From contig NZ_VLKI01000001.1 in NCBI RefSeq assembly GCF_007830235.1, forward strand, positions 714,502 through 778,501: a stretch of 64,000 bases of DNA, read 5' to 3'. Both the position numbers and the translations under genes were made by a program. Each line of letters begins with the position of its first letter. Position 1 is the first letter of the stretch. Positions 1 to 8,090 of the stretch are shown piece by piece. The DNA comes from Cytobacillus oceanisediminis. Lineage in GTDB: Bacteria; Bacillota; Bacilli; Bacillales; Cytobacillaceae. The notes beneath the pieces were generated by a model that saw nothing but the letters and a program-made list of their open reading frames with translations, ran no database searches and was not told where the DNA came from.

Positions 1-860
1 TCTACTTTAATAGATTCTTTAAAAACAAATTGACCATTTTGAACTGAAACCCTTACTTTCTTTTTCATTTTTTGGATAGCAAAGGTTAAGCTTTGGAAAT
101 TATGTCCTTCCCCACCCTCCCCATCTGAACTATTTGATGAAAAAGGAAAAGTAAATTGTGGAGATTTGGTTTCGGTCTCCTTTATTAATATTAATAACAA
201 AGGAGTTTCTTCAAGATCCAAGGATGAGGTATACAGTCCTTCACTATTAAACAGGGAGGTACCCGTAATTTTAATTTCATCGTTATTGTAAGATAGCTCA
301 GTTGAACTAGGGGTTATACCCTTTTCGAAAACCTGATAATGGTATTTTTGCAATCTGACATCTACTGTTTCATTGCCTTCAAACCCTGTATCAACAATGT
401 CCTTTAAATGAACGCCAATCCGTGGTTTATCCTTCATTTGCTCCTGGGCATTGAACAAGCCATCAATCGATCCATCAACAATCACAACTCGAGCATTTGT
501 TGGATTTTTCGCTACACGATACAAGTATTCCAGTAAAAGAAACGGATCGATTTGTTCAGCTAGTTTTTTGCTAATCAGTATAACTTGCAGCTTCCCTACT
601 GCCGGGAAACCTTGGCTTTGTGCATTAAGCTGGACACGTGAATTGTGTAAGGAAGAAGCAGCTGTTTTCTTCATGTCCTGCCTTTTTTCGGCTTCTTGGC
701 TAAATACAGGATTTGATGTATGTACAAGTAAGCGGCCTTCTTCATCCAAATCAAGCCCCAATACGAGGACAAAGGCAGCATTCTCTAAATCCATCCGGTC
801 TCCACAGCCGGAAACAAATAAAAAGGAGGAGCAAATAAGAAACAAGAATGTTTTTCTCAT
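1..860 (-). CDS. Spore germination protein, Ger(x)C family lipoprotein (partial, C-terminus off the left edge)
   Basis: This is the lipoprotein (C) subunit of a GerA-type nutrient germinant receptor, anchored on the outer face of the spore inner membrane. The N-terminus reads MRKTFLFLICSSFLFVSGCG, a hydrophobic signal followed by a lipobox whose Cys is residue 19. About 286 codons are present where the family usually has 370-400, so roughly the last quarter lies outside the window. The start codon overlaps the stop of the upstream permease gene in an ATGA junction, with GGAGG 9 bases upstream. It is the third gene of an A-B-C operon. Family assignment rests on the lipobox, gene order and overall sequence. 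The germinant cannot be told from sequence. Confidence 0.9.
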   Translation of the reverse strand, partial: MRKTFLFLICSSFLFVSGCGDRMDLENAAFVLVLGLDLDEEGRLLVHTSNPVFSQEAEKRQDMKKTAASSLHNSRVQLNAQSQGFPAVGKLQVILISKKLAEQIDPFLLLEYLYRVAKNPTNARVVIVDGSIDGLFNAQEQMKDKPRIGVHLKDIVDTGFEGNETVDVRLQKYHYQVFEKGITPSSTELSYNNDEIKITGTSLFNSEGLYTSSLDLEETPLLLILIKETETKSPQFTFPFSSNSSDGEGGEGHNFQSLTFAIQKMKKKVRVSVQNGQFVFKESIKV

Positions 861-1960
861 GCACTTAACCTCCTATTCTTCAGTTTTGTATAAATAAAGA
901 CATACAGTCCGAAGAGAATAGGAAAGGCGTAACCAAAACCTATCCCAAGATAATCGGCCCATTTTCCCAATGATTCCATGTTTTGGCCGATAGGTGTATA
1001 AAATATGGAAAAAAAAGCAATAACTCCAATGTAAATCCTAACGTGGATTTTATGACTCTTCTGCCCAAACAGCTTGCTTGTTCCAAATGCAGCCGTAAAA
1101 AGAAAAGGAATGATGGTCATCGAGAGAATAATCATATAAAAAGAGAGAAATATGATCTCAAATCTCTCCAGAAAAGGGAGTTCAATCGATTTTAAGATAT
1201 TTAATGTCGGCCATGTATATTCTTTAATTTCATCAGGACTAAAATATACATAAGTGATAATAATGACATACATATACAATAAAAAGGTCAATGTATTTGC
1301 AATAATAATACCTTTGAAGGCTGATTTTTTATTCTTCAAAAAAGGGTATAAAATAAACGCTAATTCAAAGCCGATAAATGGGACCACCGTTTTTTGAACT
1401 GCTACCAAGACTGGTTTCCAACCTTCTTTCAGGATGGGAAGCAGGTTTAGCCAATGTGCATCTTTTAACCCGAATAATAAGAGCGGGACCATCCACAATG
1501 TGATGAAATAAACAAATTCAGCATATCTTCCAATAACCCGTATCCCACTTCGAGTGATCATATAGATTGGAATCAGAAAAAGCCACATAACCAGAAACGA
1601 AGGCGTTTGCGGAAAAATCCACACTTGAATAATAAAAACGGTCATCAATAATAACACGATGGCAAAATAGCCTGTATAACCAATCCAGCCTATAATGAAT
1701 AGCTTCCCAATCCATTTGCCAAAGACCTTCGGCAGCAGATCAAATAAAGTATCTTCAGGATATTTTTCCATAACTTTTATAATGACTAAACTGATAAATA
1801 TCGCCAGGAAATATCCAAAAATAACAGAGAGCCATCCGTCTGTACCAGCTTCTTCTGCTGTAATTCTTGGCATTGTTAATATCCCCATGCCAACCTGTGT
1901 TTTATATATGAAGAAGATGAACTGTGAAGTGGTAATTTCATTTAATGCATATTTCTTCAT
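857..1960 (-). CDS. Spore germination permease, GerB (GerAB/endospore) family
   Basis: This is the integral-membrane B subunit of a germinant receptor, a member of the amino-acid permease superfamily that is thought to bind the germinant. It is 367 residues long, the family norm, with about ten hydrophobic segments spread along its length. The N-terminal FIYKTQVGMGILTMPR region, with GMGILT in the first membrane helix, is typical of endospore-family permeases. The start ATG overlaps the stop of the GerA-type gene by four bases and its own stop overlaps the GerC-type start, so the three subunits should be co-translated at similar levels. Such operons are normally made in the forespore under sigma G. 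Confidence 0.93.
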   Translation of the reverse strand: MKKYALNEITTSQFIFFIYKTQVGMGILTMPRITAEEAGTDGWLSVIFGYFLAIFISLVIIKVMEKYPEDTLFDLLPKVFGKWIGKLFIIGWIGYTGYFAIVLLLMTVFIIQVWIFPQTPSFLVMWLFLIPIYMITRSGIRVIGRYAEFVYFITLWMVPLLLFGLKDAHWLNLLPILKEGWKPVLVAVQKTVVPFIGFELAFILYPFLKNKKSAFKGIIIANTLTFLLYMYVIIITYVYFSPDEIKEYTWPTLNILKSIELPFLERFEIIFLSFYMIILSMTIIPFLFTAAFGTSKLFGQKSHKIHVRIYIGVIAFFSIFYTPIGQNMESLGKWADYLGIGFGYAFPILFGLYVFIYTKLKNRRLSA

Positions 1961-3495
1961 TTTTGATCCCCGCGATTTCGTTTCGACTTTTGCCTTTTTA
2001 GCTGAGTCGTTCTTGCAGATATCGGACGGTTAACCATCGCCCATCTCGGAAAGCGGATAAAATTATCCTTCCAGTCAGATAGGCGCAACGGAGCAATCGG
2101 ACTTCCATAAGGTGTACCAAGCGATTCCAGGGATACAAAATGCGCCATAACAATCATAATGCCAATTACAATCCCCACCATCCCAAATAAGGTTGAAATG
2201 AGCATAAACGGAAATCTTAACAATCGAATATGTGTCGCCATATCCTGGTTTGGAATGATAAAAGATGAAATAGCAGTTATGGAAACAACTATAACCATAA
2301 TATTACTTACGATACCTGCTTCAACTGCTGCTTGTCCGATAACAATACCTCCAACAATCCCGACTGTTTGGCCTACCGGAGCCGGCAGCCTTAAACCGGC
2401 CTCTCTCATCATTTCTAAAGCTAGTTCCATTAAAAGTGCTTCAATTATAGGAGGAAACGGAACAACAGCGCGTGATTCCCCAACAGAAATGAGTAAACTG
2501 ACCGGAATTATTTCATAGTGAAAAGAAATGGATGCAATATATAAAGCAGGTAAAAGCACAGCGATAAAAAATGCGCCAAACCGTAATAATCGTATAAAGG
2601 ACGCTACAGTCCATCTCATGCTATAATCGTCTACTGTCTGAAAAAAAGAGGTGAATGTCATTGGGGCAATTAACGCACTGGGCGACCCATCGACAATAAT
2701 GGCTATTCTTCCCTGTAAGAGATGAGATGCAGTTCCATCCGGACGCTCCGTTGTCAAAGACTGCGGAAATAGCGCAAAAGGATTGTCTTCGATAAGCTCC
2801 TCCAATTCACCCGTGTTTAAAATGGCATCAATATCAATTTGCTGAATCCTATCTTCTAGTTCCTGTAAAACTTCTGGATGGACCAGATCCTCAATATATA
2901 GGACAGAAAGCTTTGTTCTGCTTCTTCTTCCAACATCAAATTCCTTTATCTTCAGCTCACGGTTTTGAATATAGCGGCGGACTAACGCAACATTGCTTAC
3001 ACCCGTTTCAATGAAGCCTTGATGCGCTCCTTTAATGGTTGATTCAGTAGCCGGCTCTTCAATGGCCCTTTGAGGCCAGCCTTTTGTTTCAATTGCGTAT
3101 GCCAATGGTACGCCATCAATAAACAGAATGCTAAACCCGTTAAAGATTAGTTCCTCCGCCTTTTGCCATTTTTCCAATTTCAGAATCTTTCCCACTGATA
3201 TGACTGATTCGATATTCCCGTGACTTATTGTGTTCGAATTCATAAGAGGACGGAGAACATGCAGATGTACTTGTTCCTTGTCCACCAGACCTTTCATATA
3301 AATCAACAATGCGTTCGAGCCTGTGCTTAACAGAAAATGGCGCATAACCAAGTCGGGAATATCTTTGAACAATTGCTCCAGAATATAGACATTAACATCA
3401 ATATTAGAAGAGAATGGTGATTGTAAAATAATATTGGCATCCTGCTGAGATTGAATTTCTTTTTTATTAGTCTTTCTTCTGCGAAATGGCTTCAT
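1957..3495 (-). CDS. Spore germination protein, GerA family (A subunit)
   Basis: This is the A subunit of a tripartite germinant receptor: a soluble N-terminal region of about 270 residues followed by several membrane helices and a short cytoplasmic tail. Landmarks are the proline-rich PFPPIIEALLMELALEMMREAG segment region and the following GQTVGIVGGIVIGQAAVEAG run, both typical of the family. An upstream in-frame ATG at 3597 would add 34 residues. The start at 3495 is preferred because AGAGGG sits about 8 bases before it and the product then begins MKPFRRRK, as in relatives. Length is 512 residues. A short inverted repeat, GGCAAAT and ATTTGCC, lies upstream at 3546-3567. The first gene of the operon. 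Confidence 0.93.
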   Translation of the reverse strand: MKPFRRRKTNKKEIQSQQDANIILQSPFSSNIDVNVYILEQLFKDIPDLVMRHFLLSTGSNALLIYMKGLVDKEQVHLHVLRPLMNSNTISHGNIESVISVGKILKLEKWQKAEELIFNGFSILFIDGVPLAYAIETKGWPQRAIEEPATESTIKGAHQGFIETGVSNVALVRRYIQNRELKIKEFDVGRRSRTKLSVLYIEDLVHPEVLQELEDRIQQIDIDAILNTGELEELIEDNPFALFPQSLTTERPDGTASHLLQGRIAIIVDGSPSALIAPMTFTSFFQTVDDYSMRWTVASFIRLLRFGAFFIAVLLPALYIASISFHYEIIPVSLLISVGESRAVVPFPPIIEALLMELALEMMREAGLRLPAPVGQTVGIVGGIVIGQAAVEAGIVSNIMVIVVSITAISSFIIPNQDMATHIRLLRFPFMLISTLFGMVGIVIGIMIVMAHFVSLESLGTPYGSPIAPLRLSDWKDNFIRFPRWAMVNRPISARTTQLKRQKSKRNRGDQK

Positions 3496-3710
3496 TTTTT
3501 TCATCCCTCTGCTAAACCTTATAATTAAAGGATGTTGAAGAAACAGGCAAATTATACGGAATTTGCCTATATCAAGGGGTTCAATCAAAATAACCAAATG
3601 TAAAAGAGCTTTAAAGGCGGTGAAGACGGAAGGGTAAGGAAAAAATGTAGCGGAAGATAAGAAGAAACAGGCAGAGACTATTAAAAGTGCAAATAATGGA
3701 ATAAAATATA

Positions 3711-3739
3711 AAGACCGTGGATTATTTATCCGCGGCCTT
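3711..3739 (-). terminator. Probable rho-independent terminator of the epimerase gene
   Basis: The sequence gaccgtggat-attt-atccgcggcc can fold into a stem of about 10 bp with a G-T wobble. It lies just past the stop codon of the epimerase gene on the minus strand and is followed on that strand by a T-rich stretch. It separates the epimerase gene from the germination operon. Confidence 0.6.
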
Positions 3740-3750
3740 ATCTCTTTAAA

Positions 3751-4812
3751 TTATAAAGGAACCCTCGCCTGATTCATTAAAAACGTTTCTATAATCCTCT
3801 TTAACATTTCTCTATCCATTTCAAGCATTGGCACTCCGGCAGCTGTGAGCATTTTTTCTGTATGCTCTGTCGGAAAATCAATCGTCCGCTGAAAATAGCT
3901 ATTAAAAATGCTCATTGAATCATGAAAAGCTTTTTCCTCATTTGTCATCTCCCCGTTTGAAGAGAGTAAATGCATCTTCAATTCCGGAAAGTCTAGCACT
4001 TCTTTTACAATCGACAAAATCTCTGACTGCAGCGGCGGGTTAGGGTTTGTGATGTTAAAAATGTCTCCATTCTCGCTATGGAACAAGGCTGCATCCAGCA
4101 CATTAATAACATAATCGACTGGCACAAAATTTTGGGCAACATCCGGATCTAAAAATATTCTGTAGTTTTGGTTATCCTTTTTCCGTTCCACTCGCTTTTT
4201 TAAAATCTTAATCCCTTTTAAAAATCCATACAGGCCGAAATTAGTGTCGGCCTCCCCTGTCTTTGAATCGCCGATAATAATGGCTGGGCGGAGGATTACC
4301 ACTTCCATCTTTTCTCTGTACCCGTAAACCAAATGCTCAGCCTCGCATTTTGAAGCTTCATACGGATTTACAAAACTTCTGTCTGCAGAATAAAGTGTTT
4401 CTGACCCTGCATTCTCTTCCCCAACCGTATAGGCAGTGCTAATATACAATACTCTTGGACTTCCAACCTTTAAAGCAAAATTCATGACGTTTTCCGTACC
4501 GTCAACATTCACCTTATAAGTCTTATCCCGATCATTTTCATCAAAAGATAACAGTGCAGCACTATGATAAATCGCATCGATTTTTCCTGTTAATGATTCC
4601 AAAAGCTCGGCGTTTAAACCGAGGTTCTGCCTTGTCACATCTCCTTCTACAATATGGATCTGCCCGGAGTATCCCTTCCCTTCTTTATTCATAAAAGAAT
4701 CCAATCGGGTTCTTTTCCTGACTAATAAATATAGTTCGTGTCCCTGTTCCAAAAGCCTTAGGGAAAGCTTTTTTCCTAAAAATCCGTTTGCTCCTGTAAT
4801 AAATATTTTCAA
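3751..4812 (-). CDS. NAD-dependent epimerase/dehydratase family protein (extended SDR)
   Basis: An extended short-chain dehydrogenase/reductase. The N-terminus carries the glycine-rich nucleotide-binding motif TGANGFLG, followed later by a YEASK pair that fits the catalytic Tyr-x-x-x-Lys. The segments IDAIYHSAALLSF and VDGTENVMNFAL resemble the NAD-binding-4 (fatty acyl reductase/thioester reductase) branch rather than sugar epimerases. The start is uncertain. An in-frame ATG at 4842 has no good ribosome site. TTG at 4812 begins LKIFITGANG, which is where the family starts, with GGAAAGG about 12 bases upstream. The substrate is unknown. It stands alone between the germination operon and a repeat-filled gap. 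Confidence 0.8.
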   Translation of the reverse strand: MKIFITGANGFLGKKLSLRLLEQGHELYLLVRKRTRLDSFMNKEGKGYSGQIHIVEGDVTRQNLGLNAELLESLTGKIDAIYHSAALLSFDENDRDKTYKVNVDGTENVMNFALKVGSPRVLYISTAYTVGEENAGSETLYSADRSFVNPYEASKCEAEHLVYGYREKMEVVILRPAIIIGDSKTGEADTNFGLYGFLKGIKILKKRVERKKDNQNYRIFLDPDVAQNFVPVDYVINVLDAALFHSENGDIFNITNPNPPLQSEILSIVKEVLDFPELKMHLLSSNGEMTNEEKAFHDSMSIFNSYFQRTIDFPTEHTEKMLTAAGVPMLEMDREMLKRIIETFLMNQARVPL

Positions 4813-5151
4813 AGAGTAATCGCAACCTTTCCTATCAATCATCTATTTAAAAACTTTAGCGGGAAATACAGCTAAAAGCAATGGAAATACCTTTCACTAC
4901 CCATTAGGCCGCATTCTGGAAACATTTATTCTTGGATAATGGAAACATTGGATGAGAGTGCAAAAACCTCTTTCGAAGAAATCATTGACCTGCTTTTACC
5001 GCATACCGATCTGTCAATAAATCACTTAACGTTGCTTATGAGTGCAGTCGGACAGACGCAAATATCGCAAATTGCTGATCCTCTTTTAACAGAGAGATTC
5101 TTTGTGCCAAGAACTGTTTTGATCTCATACAATGTCTGCCTGTTCAAATAA

Positions 5152-5335
5152 GGCTAGGTTAAAAGTTATTAGTTAAGTAGCACTAGGTTGATTGGAGCGG
5201 AAGGTGCGAGACTCCTGCGGGAGCAGCGGGACAGGTGAGACCCCGGAGGCGCTAAAGCGCCGAGGAGGCTAACCGCACGCCCCGCGGAAAGCGAGCATCC
5301 TGGAGTGGATATCAACCGGCTAATTTAACAAAGGC
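5152..5335. mobile_element. MITE-like GC-rich repeat element, copy A (core inverted relative to the other copies)
   Basis: A 184-bp element in the 544-bp gap between the epimerase and the Mga-type regulator. Its ends are GGCTAGGTTAAA and TTTAACAAAGGC, imperfect inverted repeats. The inside is far more GC-rich than its surroundings and contains the core phrases GATTGGAGCGGAAGG, GACTCCTGCGGGAGCAGCGG, and a perfect hairpin GGCGCT-aa-AGCGCC. The same core, in the opposite orientation, recurs six more times in this window. No flanking duplication is visible for this copy, so it may be older. No coding capacity is apparent. I know this core as a common Bacillaceae intergenic repeat but know no accepted name. 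Confidence 0.75.
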
Positions 5336-5386
5336 TATCCTTTAAGGACTTTTTCAGTGGCCTGGCTATTCCAGGTGTCTTTCCTT

Positions 5387-6892
5387 TTAATAAGGAAATT
5401 CTTTCTTCCCAAATGGATAGATCATATTTTGATCGAGACGCAGTTGGCCAAAGAAATGCTCATGAATAAACCGTTTGATTTCCGTTATTTCTGATGGCGT
5501 CGGAAAAGTGGAAATTATAATGGTTGGGATGTGCTCAATCAGTTGGGAAGAATCGTTGAAATCTGTAGAAATGACCAAATCAAACTCCTCATATTTAGAT
5601 ATCAATTCTATGCTTGAGGCATCCAGTGTTGAAATGGCCAGCTGATTTCCATGATGAAATTTCAAAACTTCCTTTATATAATCTTTTTCATGATAAGTAC
5701 GGCATACCAAAGCAGCTTGTATGGTATGCTGATTTTTTTTTCGTAAAATAGCAGCCTGAAGGAGTGTAAACATCTCCAGAACATCTAGTTTTTTTATTAT
5801 AAGAGGAACTTTCGAAAAAGCTTTAACTGCAAACTCCTCAATTGTCTGGAAGATCGGATTCGTTTCGTAATATGGCAGGTATTGCAGCATCGAATTCCTA
5901 ATCGTTTCTGTTTGAAATTCATTTTCAAGTGAAATTCTCTTTAATGTTTGATAAATATGAAATAAAAAAATATCATCCTCCGTTAGATTAAAGCCAACAT
6001 AGTCTGAAAGGTTGTCCAAGAAAAGAGAGAATGGGTGCTCTCTTTCACCTATCTTCCTGCCCCGGAGGTAGCGGAGATGCTGTGACCTATTAATCGGCCT
6101 TTCCTCACTCATGAGATAAATAGCAAAAAAGAGTATTTCTTGAAGCTGGAGTTCGCGGGATGGGCATTTAACCATAAAATGCACCAAGTCTTTAGTGATA
6201 AGAAAAAATTTACTTTCTTGATAGGTAGCTAAAACAGATTTAGGAAATGACACAAAATACCCCATAGAAGCACGCAAATTTGAAATATACATGATCATCT
6301 TGAGGCGCTGCAAAGACCCTGTGCGCAATGACATAGAATATCCTGAAAGCAGCTGAAGTAACGTAGTTTGAAATTCTGTAAAATTGAGAGAAACTTTAAC
6401 GGCGTCCAGTTTAAAGGTCATAAAATCTAAATACTGCATAATAAATCGCCTAATATTTTTTTCATCTCCAACTAGTTTAAAAGGGCTCGCAGTCAAAGTT
6501 AAACCAGCTTCCTGTACGACATCCTGCAGTTTTTCGATGTGGCGATATGCAGTGGAACGGCTAATATGAACCTCTCGGGATATTTGCGAAATGTCCACTC
6601 CATCATTTAAGAGAATAAGCTTTAATGTATGGAAATAAGAATTCTTTTCTCGAATTTGCCCCAATATACTTTCAAGAGTCCCACTTTCGGGTTTTATTAA
6701 TCGAACTCCAAGGGACTCATGTTTTTCAAGCTTCCATTCATTAGGCAAGATCGTCTCCAAAAATTCTAAATCACGCCAAATAGTGCTTTTTGAAAACCCT
6801 GTTTTTTCTGCTAATTGAGCTAAACTGCTCCACTTATTTTCACTGAGCATATGAAAGATCAAGTCTGAGTATCGCTTATAAAACCGATTCAT
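5387..6892 (-). CDS. Mga/BglG-like transcriptional regulator with N-terminal helix-turn-helix domains
   Basis: A 501-residue DNA-binding regulator. Two winged-helix segments lie near the N-terminus: about residues 18-40 (SSLAQLAEKTGFSKSTIWRD) and 95-125 (VDISQISREVHISRSTAYRH). The long middle region resembles the PRD-like part of Mga-type regulators. The C-terminal part, containing ELISKYEEFDLVISTD, is reminiscent of a phosphotransferase-system EIIB fold. Such proteins respond to carbohydrate supply or control surface and virulence genes. No PTS or sugar gene adjoins it, so the target is unknown. Both neighbours are separated from it by repeats or terminators, which suggests a single-gene unit. 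Confidence 0.75.
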   Translation of the reverse strand: MNRFYKRYSDLIFHMLSENKWSSLAQLAEKTGFSKSTIWRDLEFLETILPNEWKLEKHESLGVRLIKPESGTLESILGQIREKNSYFHTLKLILLNDGVDISQISREVHISRSTAYRHIEKLQDVVQEAGLTLTASPFKLVGDEKNIRRFIMQYLDFMTFKLDAVKVSLNFTEFQTTLLQLLSGYSMSLRTGSLQRLKMIMYISNLRASMGYFVSFPKSVLATYQESKFFLITKDLVHFMVKCPSRELQLQEILFFAIYLMSEERPINRSQHLRYLRGRKIGEREHPFSLFLDNLSDYVGFNLTEDDIFLFHIYQTLKRISLENEFQTETIRNSMLQYLPYYETNPIFQTIEEFAVKAFSKVPLIIKKLDVLEMFTLLQAAILRKKNQHTIQAALVCRTYHEKDYIKEVLKFHHGNQLAISTLDASSIELISKYEEFDLVISTDFNDSSQLIEHIPTIIISTFPTPSEITEIKRFIHEHFFGQLRLDQNMIYPFGKKEFPY

Positions 6893-7045
6893 TTTATCAC
6901 CTATTCGTTCTTTGTATTACGAAGCCCTACTTAAAGATTCTTCTGCTTTATTTTCTCAGTTCTTAGTATTCCCATACCCATAAAAGATTTTTATCTAATT
7001 CAATTTGGAACAGCTTCTGTTTTCCGGCAAATTTCTATCACTCCA

Positions 7046-7074
7046 CAAAAAAGACATGCTCCTGAGAACATGCC
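7046..7074 (-). terminator. Rho-independent terminator of the degU-like gene
   Basis: On the minus strand GGCATGTTCT-CA-GGAGCATGTC forms a 10-bp stem (three G-T pairs) followed by a run of six T. It lies about 55 bases past the degU stop codon. Confidence 0.75.
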
Positions 7075-7127
7075 TCTATAAAAAGTTACGTATAATCCTA
7101 TTTACTATAAATGACCGGCAACACTTA

Positions 7128-7808
7128 TTAACCTATTCTGACCCAGCCCCTTTTGATTGCCATAAGGACTGCTTGCGTTCGGTCGTTTACTCTAATTTTC
7201 CTCAAAATGCTGCTGACGTGGTTTTTAACCGTTTTATCACTTATGAAAAGCGCTTTGCTGATGCCAATATTGCTATTTCCATCTGCAAGCAGTTGAAGCA
7301 CTTCACATTCCCGGCGAGTTAAAAGATGCAGGGGACGCTCGACAGATTGACCGGTTGATGCAGCGCTGCTTAGGTTTAATGAGGCCAGTTTCCGATATTC
7401 TTCTATTATATTTTGTGTAACCTTTGGATCCAAATAACATCCACCGTTCGCAACAACTTCAATTGCTTCGATTAGTGTCTTTGCGCCCATATCTTTTAGC
7501 AGATAACCCTTAGCACCCAGTTGGAGCATACGTTTCACATAGTTTTCATCATCATGGATGGATAGGATAATGACTTTGCTATTTGATTTTTTCTCAATCA
7601 GTTTACTCGTTGCTTTAATCCCATTCATGTATGGCATATCAATATCCATAATGAAAATATCAGGCTGATATGTCTTTTCTATAGAAAGCGCATCCCGCCC
7701 ATGATCCCCTTCAGCTACAACTTCAAAGTCTGCTTCCAGCTCAATGATCCGTTTTACTCCCTCTCTAAATAGCTTATGGTCGTCTATAATAGCAATTTTA
7801 GTAGTCAT
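7128..7808 (-). CDS. degU: DegU-like response regulator (NarL/LuxR family), orphan
   Basis: A 226-residue two-component response regulator. The receiver domain spans residues 4-120. Asp55 in the IFIMDIDMP segment is the predicted phosphate acceptor, with the acidic pair [11 protein letters not shown] near the start. A LuxR-type DNA-binding domain begins near residue 160 ([15 protein letters not shown]) and continues with [16 protein letters not shown]. The sequence follows B. subtilis DegU closely along its whole length, including SIHDDENYV. In B. subtilis degU is next to the kinase gene degS; no kinase gene adjoins this copy. It may be a second DegU paralogue or the main copy moved from degS. 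The gene has its own terminator. Confidence 0.85.
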   Translation of the reverse strand: MTTKIAIIDDHKLFREGVKRIIELEADFEVVAEGDHGRDALSIEKTYQPDIFIMDIDMPYMNGIKATSKLIEKKSNSKVIILSIHDDENYVKRMLQLGAKGYLLKDMGAKTLIEAIEVVANGGCYLDPKVTQNIIEEYRKLASLNLSSAASTGQSVERPLHLLTRRECEVLQLLADGNSNIGISKALFISDKTVKNHVSSILRKIRVNDRTQAVLMAIKRGWVRIG

Positions 7809-8090
7809 ATGGTTTGTCTCCTACTCAATTGTATTCATAACACCTTTTGAATCTCCATATAGATAAGTGGGCTTTTCAAATAACCTATGCCCTTTTGATC
7901 ATCATTTTTACTTATTCTTGGTTAAATCCTATTCTACAAAAATTATTTCGCCTCATTGTTTCAAAAGTGAGCTATTCTGTTTCATTATAGAAATTTACTG
8001 GTATGATGTGGTAGAATTCTTTATCTTAAACTTAATTAATTGATTTTTGTGATATTATCAGTTTAATAAGTTCAGTAAAGGAGTTTTGAT

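Noticed and set aside
451..897. 148-codon frame on the plus strand
   Set aside because: It is antisense to the germination lipoprotein gene, which has a lipobox and coupled start.
3546..3567. GGCAAAT/ATTTGCC inverted repeat upstream of gerA as a regulator site
   Set aside because: It is a short AT-rich palindrome with no known regulator; too weak to annotate as an operator.
4939..5151. 70-codon frame before repeat copy A
   Set aside because: No ribosome site, no recognisable similarity, and it ends at the repeat boundary.
8040..8090. FNR box upstream of yoaE (TGTGATATTATCAG)
   Set aside because: Only the left half matches the FNR/Crp palindrome; position and symmetry are weak.
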